The translations under genes were made by a program, and so were the position numbers. From CAZYXZ01 sp964651395 (GTDB lineage Bacteria; Actinomycetota; Actinomycetes; BP-191): a DNA stretch of 35,174 nucleotides. The DNA lies in the NCBI GenBank assembly GCA_964651395.1, contig CAZYXZ010000029.1, forward strand, positions 1 through 35,174, read 5' to 3'. The notes beneath the pieces are model-generated. The model did no database searches, had not been told where the DNA came from, and saw only the letters and a list, made by a program, of their open reading frames with translations. Below are positions 23,469 to 30,062 of the stretch, piece after piece; the stretch's first letter is position 1; each line of letters opens with the position of its first letter.

Positions 23469-25708
23469 TGCCCAGCGCGTATGTCTTGTATCTGAACGAT
23501 GAGGTCGCTGCGCCGGCCTTCGAATTGCTCCGAAGGGTTTGCCAGCCACGATCACGATCGCTGCCGCATGTCACGGTGCGATACCCAATTCGGAGACAGG
23601 ATCTGAATCGCCTGGCGATTTATGATTCGGCGCAAGTCGGTAGCCTAATATTGAGTGCCCCTGGTTCATTCCCTTCTTTCGATGCCGCCGATCCGTTGGT
23701 CGCGCCACGAACGGTATACCTTCAGTGCGAGTCGAACGAACTCGAATCTCTCGTGTACAAGCCAGATTACCCCGATAGTGTGTTTCATTTGACTATCTAT
23801 GACGGCAAGCCGTCAGAGTTCTCCCGGCTTGTCGCTGAGCAACTCAGGGCTTTCCCGTGGCAACTCGAGATCAAGCTCCGACCCAGTACTGGCCTTACAC
23901 GCATCCCAATCGGACCCACCGCGCGACCTTCGGACACACCTCGACCCGCGTTGTCAGAAGACGCGGAATCTCTGCTTGCCTCGCTCACGCAGCCTCCGCT
24001 GAGCGCCACTGACCTCGGCCGGCTCGAGGACGAAATGCGCTTGTCCATCGTGCACGGCATTTGCGAGTACCTACATGGGGGCGCGCAAGCAGGCCGACGA
24101 CAGGCGCCGGGTTCACCTGCGGGTCTCGAAGTGAAGTTGCTTGAGCACGGACATTGGTACGAGCAGCCGCCGTTGTGGGAGGGACCCGACGAGATCAAAC
24201 GGGGCCTATCCATGGGGCAGCAGGTTGGCCAAATCAAGCGCGACTTTGCCCGGGCGCTCTCGCTGTTTCTCACACCTCCTGAGGTTGCGCAGGAGATGGT
24301 TGATGCTGCACTGGTCGCGCACGACCGGAAGAGACCCATTGACTTCGGAGACCCGGCTATCGGTAACGGCATTTTCTTCGCGGCACTGTTGCAAAAGGTC
24401 AAGGGCCGAAGGCTTAGGTCGGCAATTGGCGTCGAAATTGATTCGACTCGAGCATTGGCATTGGCGCAACGGTGGAGCCGACAATCGTCATTGCGTGTCT
24501 GGACTGGCAACTTCATCAAACAACGTCCCGACTCGCAGCGATCACTGGTGCTCGCAAATCCTCCATATTTGCGGTTCCAAAAGCTCGACGGCTCTGAAGC
24601 TCAGCAGTGGCGAGAACATCTGGGTCGTGCGCTTAATCTCGCGGTGGATGGCCGGTCTGATCTGTTCGTCTACTTCGTTCTGTTTGCCCACGAATGGATG
24701 CAACCGGGATGCGTAGCAGGTTGGTTGTTGCCAATCGAATTCATGGAAAGCCAGTATGGCTCTGCCCTGCGGGAGTATCTGACGAACCACGTGACACTAG
24801 AGCGAATTCATCTGTTCGACCGGACGACCTCGCAGTTCGAGAACGCCAAGATTAGCTCCACTTTTGTGCTCCTACGCAACACCCCACCCAAGTCGGAGGC
24901 AACAGTTCAGGTTAGTCATGGCGGCTCTGTGACCTCGCCGCTGGTCACCTTGTCAATTCCGATAAGCGAATTGCGCGATAGCGCGCGATGGACGCTCACC
25001 GCCCACCCGAGACGCCCCCGGGCACCAATCACCCAGTCCGAGTTGACCATCGGGGACGTGTTCAGGGTACGTCGCGGCATAGCAACAGGTGCTAACGCCT
25101 GGTTCGTGATAGACGACGTCCGTAGACATGCGCTGGCGATACCCGCAAAGTGGTTAAAGCCAGTAGTGCCACCTTCCCGCCAGCTCAGCTCCAATATCAT
25201 TGATTCAGACAGCAAGGGCAATCCTCGCGGTGTCAAGGCACTATGGCTGATCGACTCAGACGCTCCCTTCGAGCAAATCGCGGAGGAGGCGCCTGCCTTC
25301 GCAGACTACTTGTTGACAGTCGAGAGGCAGGTTGGCTCCCGCAACCTCCTAAAGTCCCGACGTCTCTTTTACCGTCAGGACCGAATCTCGTCCCCAACGT
25401 TCTTCTTTGGATACATGGCTCGAATTGATTCCAGCCGGCTGCCGTCCCGTTTCTTCCTCAATAATTCACGGGCTGTTATCCTCAACAACTACCTCGGGAT
25501 GTATCCGCTAGCGGCTCTGACCGATGTACTGCGCGAGGGGAGGCTGACGTCAGCTGAGCTTTATGACATTCTCGTGCGCATACCAGCATCTGAAATCGGT
25601 CGGCACGGTAGACATTACGCCGAGGGCCTCATGAAGCTGGAGCCAACCGAATTGAAGAACGTGCGCCTCCCGCGCAACGCAATAAAGCTTCTCCGGTTGG
25701 ACAAATGA
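23468..25708 (+). CDS. Fusion of 2H phosphoesterase domain and N6-adenine DNA methyltransferase (Eco57I/TaqI-like)
   Basis: The 746-residue protein has two parts. Residues 1-150 carry the paired HxTx motifs of 2H phosphoesterases (LigT/CPDase fold): PHVTVRYP (His34, Thr36) and FHLTIYDG (His107, Thr109). Residues about 255-746 are a gamma-type N6-adenine methyltransferase: LTPPEVAQEMV, SAM motif I DPAIGNGIFF (295-304), GVEIDS, catalytic ANPPYLRF (NPPY 364-367), and LPIEFMESQYG. A TaqI-like recognition domain begins near 530 (FRVRRGIATGANAWFVI). No PD-(D/E)xK nuclease is evident. GTG 23468 overlaps the upstream stop by one base. Leu563 is TTA. It could be an orphan modification enzyme or the self-marking arm of a defence system. 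Confidence 0.9.
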   Translation: MPSAYVLYLNDEVAAPAFELLRRVCQPRSRSLPHVTVRYPIRRQDLNRLAIYDSAQVGSLILSAPGSFPSFDAADPLVAPRTVYLQCESNELESLVYKPDYPDSVFHLTIYDGKPSEFSRLVAEQLRAFPWQLEIKLRPSTGLTRIPIGPTARPSDTPRPALSEDAESLLASLTQPPLSATDLGRLEDEMRLSIVHGICEYLHGGAQAGRRQAPGSPAGLEVKLLEHGHWYEQPPLWEGPDEIKRGLSMGQQVGQIKRDFARALSLFLTPPEVAQEMVDAALVAHDRKRPIDFGDPAIGNGIFFAALLQKVKGRRLRSAIGVEIDSTRALALAQRWSRQSSLRVWTGNFIKQRPDSQRSLVLANPPYLRFQKLDGSEAQQWREHLGRALNLAVDGRSDLFVYFVLFAHEWMQPGCVAGWLLPIEFMESQYGSALREYLTNHVTLERIHLFDRTTSQFENAKISSTFVLLRNTPPKSEATVQVSHGGSVTSPLVTLSIPISELRDSARWTLTAHPRRPRAPITQSELTIGDVFRVRRGIATGANAWFVIDDVRRHALAIPAKWLKPVVPPSRQLSSNIIDSDSKGNPRGVKALWLIDSDAPFEQIAEEAPAFADYLLTVERQVGSRNLLKSRRLFYRQDRISSPTFFFGYMARIDSSRLPSRFFLNNSRAVILNNYLGMYPLAALTDVLREGRLTSAELYDILVRIPASEIGRHGRHYAEGLMKLEPTELKNVRLPRNAIKLLRLDK

Positions 25709-25766
25709 GATGCAGGGATTTCGAGTGCCAAAGGGCGCGGACCCGAGCCCTAACCCCTAAGCGATG

Positions 25767-27059
25767 TCAGTCCAACAACGCGAAGTCGTGACCCGTCAGC
25801 CAGTGGCGGCCTACGGCCTTGGTCTTGGCCCACTTCTCGACAAGGTCGCTTCCGTCCTTCGAGCCCTTGAGCTGGCCTAGGTCTTCGGGAGTTGGGCCGA
25901 TCTTGTCGGCCAGGGGGCGCAGGGCTTCTACGTCGAAGTTGAAGACCTCCGCGGCGGCTAGGCCGAGCATGCGGCGGGTCTCGTCGATGGGGATGTCGTG
26001 GAAGGCGTTGCTCATCCACTCGCGGGTCTTCGGCCAGGTGCCTTCGGGGTGCGGGAAGTCCGAGCCCCACAGGATGTTGTCGACGCCGATCTCGTAACGG
26101 AAGCCGAGCTCGCGCCGCTTCGTGTTCGAGGAGCCGAGCCAGCAGTTTCGGTCGAAGTACTCTGACGGGCTCATCGTCAGGCCGGCCGCACCAAAGGGGT
26201 TGGCGCCCATCTTCTCGGCGCCCTTCTGGCCCATGTAGAGGCGGTCCCAGAACCACAGCCACCCCGGCACCTGCCAGATGCCCGACTCGACGACGCCGAA
26301 GCGCAGGCCCGGGAAGCGCTCGAAGACGCCCGACCACAGCAGGAACCACAGCGGCCGGTACGGCCACCACACGACCTCCGCGACGTAGATGCCGAGGATC
26401 TCGCCGTACTCCTCTTTCGGCGTCGAGCCGGAGTGCGTCGCGATCGGCATCTTCAGCTCTTCGAGCGTCGCCCAGATCGGGTCGTACTTGCGGTCGTGGT
26501 ACGGCGCCTCGTTCACCCACATCGCCGGGATCATCACGCCATTGAGTCCCGACTCCTTCGCGCGACGGATCTCGGCGACGACGTCCTCGACCGGCGCGGT
26601 GATCGGCAGCAGCGCCATGCCGCAGCGCCGCTCCGGCGACTGCGCGCACAGCTCGGCGAGCCAGCGGTTGTGCGCCTGCGCGCCGGCCATGCCGAGCTCG
26701 GGGTCGATATCACCCGAGAGGCCCAGGCCGACACCGAACGGCGCCATGGTCTTCGAGTCCACCGCGTCGGCGTCCGGGAAGACGATCTCGGCGCAGATCC
26801 CGTCGGCGTCCATCACCTGGTCGCGCTTCACCGCGTCCCATCCGCCGGCCAGGCCCTCGTCGTTCTCGTCGAACCACTGCTTCGCGAACTGCTCGTTCCG
26901 TACGCCGAGGCGGCTGATCTCCTCCATGTGCAGGTCGTACTGGCTGAGGAACTCGTCGAACTGGCGGTGGTACTTCTTGTCCAGGTACGGGCGGTACTGC
27001 TCGGTCGGCAGTCCGGCGTGCGCGTCCGAGGTGATGACCAGGTACGGCTCGAGGCCCAT
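25767..27059 (-). CDS. Amidohydrolase_2 family metal-dependent hydrolase/decarboxylase
   Basis: The 430-residue TIM-barrel protein begins with the metal site ITSDAHAG (Asp12, His14) and has ATHSGS in the middle, FPGLRFGVVESG, and the C-terminal metal Asp in ILWGSDFPHPEG. The family (PF04909) includes ACMSD, gamma-resorcylate decarboxylase and related enzymes acting on aromatic or ring-cleavage acids. ATG 27059 follows AAGGAG. It is last in the four-gene operon, 12 bases after the SDR stop. It is clearly paralogous to the second gene of the operon (AQAHNRWLAELC and WGSDFPH blocks). The substrate is unknown. Confidence 0.92.
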   Translation of the reverse strand: MGLEPYLVITSDAHAGLPTEQYRPYLDKKYHRQFDEFLSQYDLHMEEISRLGVRNEQFAKQWFDENDEGLAGGWDAVKRDQVMDADGICAEIVFPDADAVDSKTMAPFGVGLGLSGDIDPELGMAGAQAHNRWLAELCAQSPERRCGMALLPITAPVEDVVAEIRRAKESGLNGVMIPAMWVNEAPYHDRKYDPIWATLEELKMPIATHSGSTPKEEYGEILGIYVAEVVWWPYRPLWFLLWSGVFERFPGLRFGVVESGIWQVPGWLWFWDRLYMGQKGAEKMGANPFGAAGLTMSPSEYFDRNCWLGSSNTKRRELGFRYEIGVDNILWGSDFPHPEGTWPKTREWMSNAFHDIPIDETRRMLGLAAAEVFNFDVEALRPLADKIGPTPEDLGQLKGSKDGSDLVEKWAKTKAVGRHWLTGHDFALLD

Positions 27060-27071
27060 CGCAGAACTCCT

Positions 27072-27953
27072 TTAGCCCGGGACAGCGCGGAGGTAGTCGG
27101 GGTTGGAACGCTTGAGCATCGACTCGTAGCGCGCGGTCAGCTGCGCGTCGTTGCGGTCGGAAACCGGCTGGATCCAGAACTGGTCGGCCAGCAGCGCGTC
27201 GACCACCTGCGCCGCGACGTGCTCGACCGGCGTGTACTGCACGTCGACGCCGGCCGACTTCATCATCGTCTCCATGTCCTCGTAGGTGAGGTACGGAGCC
27301 GGGCGCGGCGTCTCCTTCGCGAACTCGTCCGGCCGGTGCCGCCACGACTCGAACAGACCGGTGCGCAGCATGTGCGGGCCGGGAAACAACACAGAGCAGC
27401 TGACCAGGTCGGAGACCTCGCGCAGCTGGCCGTAGAGGCACTCGGTGAACGTGACGACGCCGGCCTTCGTGACGGCGTACTGCGGGGTCGACGGCAGCGG
27501 GGAGACGCCGCCGTTGCCGGACGAGGTGTTGACGATGTGCCCTTCCTCACCCTGCGCGAGCAGCGTCGGCACGAACGCGTTGACGCCGTGGATGACGCCC
27601 CACAGGTTCACGCCCATCGCCCAGCGCCAGTCCTGCAGCTCGTGCTCCCACAGCTTGCCCTCGGCGCCCGCGCCGATGCCCGCGTTGTTGCAGACCACGT
27701 GCACTGACCCATAGGCGGCCAACGTCGCATCCCGTAGCGCTTCCACGGACTCGTACTTGCTCACGTCCGTCGGCACACCCGTGACCTCGTGGCCCTGCTC
27801 GCGCAGGTCGGCGACCGTCTCCTCGAGCCGCTCGGGGACGATGTCGGCGAGGACGACCTTCATGCCCTCCTGCGCGAACCGCTCCCCCAGCGCGCGGCCG
27901 AGGCCGTGCCCGCCGCCGGTGACGACGGCGACCTTGCCGGTCAGCGACTTCAT
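27072..27953 (-). CDS. SDR family NAD(P)-dependent oxidoreductase
   Basis: The 293-residue classical SDR has the cofactor motif VVTGGGHGLG (10-19), VCNNAGIG (88-95), catalytic Ser144/145 in NTSSGNGG, and Tyr159/Lys163 in YAVTK. The C-terminal extension (about 190-293) is longer than in minimal SDRs and typical of those oxidising hydrophobic alcohols. ATG 27953 overlaps the upstream amidohydrolase stop as ATGA. Its position between two amidohydrolases suggests a redox step in the same catabolic route; the substrate is not identifiable. Confidence 0.93.
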   Translation of the reverse strand: MKSLTGKVAVVTGGGHGLGRALGERFAQEGMKVVLADIVPERLEETVADLREQGHEVTGVPTDVSKYESVEALRDATLAAYGSVHVVCNNAGIGAGAEGKLWEHELQDWRWAMGVNLWGVIHGVNAFVPTLLAQGEEGHIVNTSSGNGGVSPLPSTPQYAVTKAGVVTFTECLYGQLREVSDLVSCSVLFPGPHMLRTGLFESWRHRPDEFAKETPRPAPYLTYEDMETMMKSAGVDVQYTPVEHVAAQVVDALLADQFWIQPVSDRNDAQLTARYESMLKRSNPDYLRAVPG

Positions 27954-29179
27954 CGGTTGACGTACCCCACGAACGCGGGGCACTTCTCGGCCTCGACCGG
28001 GATGTCGGCCGAGGTGATCGGCGTCGCCATCTCCTCGACTGTCGGCGCCTTGATCGCCTCGGCCACCGGGCGCAGGCCCTCGAGGTCGAAGCCGTAGAGC
28101 TTCGCCGCGTTGCCGCCGAGCATCATCTGGATCTCGTCGCTCGGTACGCCGGCGAACGAGAGCCGGATCGCCTCGCGCGAGAAGGGATAGCTCGCTTCCT
28201 TGTGGGGGTAGTCGCTGCCCCACATGATCTTGTCGACGCCCACCGCCGCGCGCAGCGGCACCTCCTCCGGCCGGATGAACGACGACCCGAGGTGGATCTG
28301 GCGCTTCCAGTACTCGCTCGGCAGCAGCGACAGCCCGGAGACCACCGGGTTGCCCCACACGTACTCCTGCGAGCCGACCGCGTCGCGGAACCGCTTGAAG
28401 AAGTGGTCGAGGCGCATGAGCTCGCCCGGCACCCACGCCGTGCCGCCCTCGGTGAAGACGAGCTGCAGGTCGGGGTGCTTCTCGAGCGTCCCGTTGAAGA
28501 TCAGGTGGTAGAGCAGCCGGTGCGCCCACCACACGACCTCGAGCACGAAGACGACGTGGTCGATGTCCCCCTCGCCCATCGGCGGGGCGGCCGAGCCGGT
28601 GTGGTGGTTGACCGGCATCTTCAGCTCTTCGCAGACCTGCCACAGCGGCGCGTAGTACTCGTAGTCCCACAGCGGCGGCAGTCCCGTGCCCGGCGGCGTG
28701 CCCGGCAGTACGACGCCGCCGTGCAGCCCGTTCTCGCGCGCCCAGCGCACCTCTTCTACGGCCGCCGGGATGTCGTGCAGCATCACCTGCGCGACGCCGG
28801 CCCGGCGGCCGGGCGTCATCTTGCAGAAGTCCGCGAGCCACCGGTTGTGCGCCTGCAAGCCGAGCCAGCGCTTCTCCAGGTCACCGGAGTCGACGGCCGG
28901 CGGCTGTACGCCGAGCGACACCTTCGGGAAGAACGGGGGCACCGTGTTGGGGAAGATGACCTCCGCGACGATGCCGTCCTCCTCCAGCTCGCGCTGGCGT
29001 CGGTCGGAGTCCCAGTTCTGGTTGCCGTCGGGACCGGCCATGTCGTCGTACGGGATGACGTAGCTGTCCGCCCACGCGTCGAACTCATCGTGGAGGTGCT
29101 TGGGCAGGTAGGGCCGGTAGTCGCGGATGTTGCCGCCGCCGTGGCAGTCGGCCGAGATGATGACGTAACGCTCGCTCAT
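27950..29179 (-). CDS. Amidohydrolase_2 family protein
   Basis: The 409-residue protein has the N-terminal metal site ISADCHGG (Asp11, His13), the conserved QAHNRWLADFCKMTPGRRAGVA block, PVNHHTGS, and the C-terminal IMWGSDYPHKEASYP with the metal-binding Asp. It is paralogous to the last gene of this operon, but differs enough to suggest a different substrate or a complementary step. ATG 29179 lies 14 bases after the decarboxylase-like gene stop. The family carries out hydrolysis or decarboxylation in aromatic, steroid or xenobiotic catabolism. Confidence 0.92.
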   Translation of the reverse strand: MSERYVIISADCHGGGNIRDYRPYLPKHLHDEFDAWADSYVIPYDDMAGPDGNQNWDSDRRQRELEEDGIVAEVIFPNTVPPFFPKVSLGVQPPAVDSGDLEKRWLGLQAHNRWLADFCKMTPGRRAGVAQVMLHDIPAAVEEVRWARENGLHGGVVLPGTPPGTGLPPLWDYEYYAPLWQVCEELKMPVNHHTGSAAPPMGEGDIDHVVFVLEVVWWAHRLLYHLIFNGTLEKHPDLQLVFTEGGTAWVPGELMRLDHFFKRFRDAVGSQEYVWGNPVVSGLSLLPSEYWKRQIHLGSSFIRPEEVPLRAAVGVDKIMWGSDYPHKEASYPFSREAIRLSFAGVPSDEIQMMLGGNAAKLYGFDLEGLRPVAEAIKAPTVEEMATPITSADIPVEAEKCPAFVGYVNR

Positions 29180-29193
29180 GGCTGTGGTCCTTC

Positions 29194-29973
29194 TCAGTCG
29201 CGCGTGCCGAGCACCGTCAGGTCGTCATACCGCTGGTGGATGAACGGCACCAGGTTCTCGCGCGGCACCGGGCCGATGATCTTGCCGACCTGCGTCGACG
29301 CGCGCTGCGTCCAGTTGAGGTCGATCAGGTTCACGATGTGCAGGTCGGCGATCGGGTCGATCGGGCTGTCCTTGAGGATGACCTCGCCGTCGATCGCGAA
29401 GTGCTGGCGCGCCTCCTCGGACTTCTCGCCGTAGACCAGCAGCGGGTCCTGGTCGAGCTCGCCCGGCGTCTCCGCCGACGGCGAGATCTTGAACCAGAAG
29501 TCGCGCTTGTCGTTGTTCGTGTACGGCGGACGCTCCTCGCCGATCCGGCCGTGGATCTCCACGACGGTGAAGCCCATGCGGCTGATCGAGCCCTCGACGC
29601 GGCCGTCGGCGTCCTTCGTCGCGACGATCTGCGCGATCTTCTTCGGCTCGCCGTACGTGTCACGGCCGCCGACCGTCGCCTGCTCCGACGTCATCGGCAT
29701 GAACAGCGGGTACTCGCCGATCACGTCGCCGTGGCGCGCCTGCACGCCGAACCAGCCCGCGCCGAAGGGCGGCAGCCCGGGCATCTCGACGGTCGTGATG
29801 GTCAGCCGCACGCGCGGCTCGGGGCCGGGCTCGAGCGGCTTCGGCAGGACGCTCGCGATGATCTCCGGGTCGGTCTCCCAGACCGCGGTCAGCGCCTCGC
29901 ACCAGATCCTGCTGGTGGTCGCCTCGATCTCGCGGGAACGCTGGACTTCCTTGGCGGCGTAGCGGACGGCCAT
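29194..29973 (-). CDS. Acetoacetate decarboxylase-like (ADC) family protein
   Basis: The 259-residue product contains the ADC hallmark TYGEPKKIAQI, with the Schiff-base lysine probably Lys111, preceded by GEYPLFMPMTSEQATVGGRD and PPFGAGWFGVQARHGDVIGEY. Family members decarboxylate beta-keto acids or catalyse related aldol/cyclase reactions. The ATG at 29973 follows AGGGAG by about eight bases. Longer frames would cross the operator at 30002-30016. It is the first gene of a four-gene operon (ADC, amidohydrolase, SDR, amidohydrolase) with short gaps or overlaps. The palindrome upstream recurs at the TetR gene at 33834, which is the likely regulator. Confidence 0.9.
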   Translation of the reverse strand: MAVRYAAKEVQRSREIEATTSRIWCEALTAVWETDPEIIASVLPKPLEPGPEPRVRLTITTVEMPGLPPFGAGWFGVQARHGDVIGEYPLFMPMTSEQATVGGRDTYGEPKKIAQIVATKDADGRVEGSISRMGFTVVEIHGRIGEERPPYTNNDKRDFWFKISPSAETPGELDQDPLLVYGEKSEEARQHFAIDGEVILKDSPIDPIADLHIVNLIDLNWTQRASTQVGKIIGPVPRENLVPFIHQRYDDLTVLGTRD

Positions 29974-30001
29974 GCGCGGGCTCCCTTGCCTCGGCTGATG
30001 C

Positions 30002-30016
30002 CGTAACACTGTTACG
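30002..30016. promoter_or_regulatory. TetR-type operator upstream of the ADC operon
   Basis: CGTAACACTGTTACG is a perfect palindrome of two 7-base arms around a single C. It lies 28 bases upstream of the ADC start, and 46 bases upstream of the divergent secreted-protein start. The same motif occurs before the TetR gene at 33791-33805 with 13 of 15 bases identical. Confidence 0.8.
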
Positions 30017-30062
30017 AAACCCTGCTCTTGTAAAGGCCCTGGTCAGGTCTACCTTGGTGATC

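Noticed and set aside
23468..25708. Methyltransferase considered as a complete type IIG restriction-modification enzyme
   Set aside because: No PD-(D/E)xK or other nuclease motif was found; the N-terminal domain shows HxTx motifs instead. BREX PglX was also considered, but no BREX partners (pglZ, brxC) are present.
25709..25766. Gap after the methyltransferase considered as a tRNA remnant or attachment site
   Set aside because: No cloverleaf could be drawn and no matching direct repeat was found at 17790-17800 or 20310-20411.
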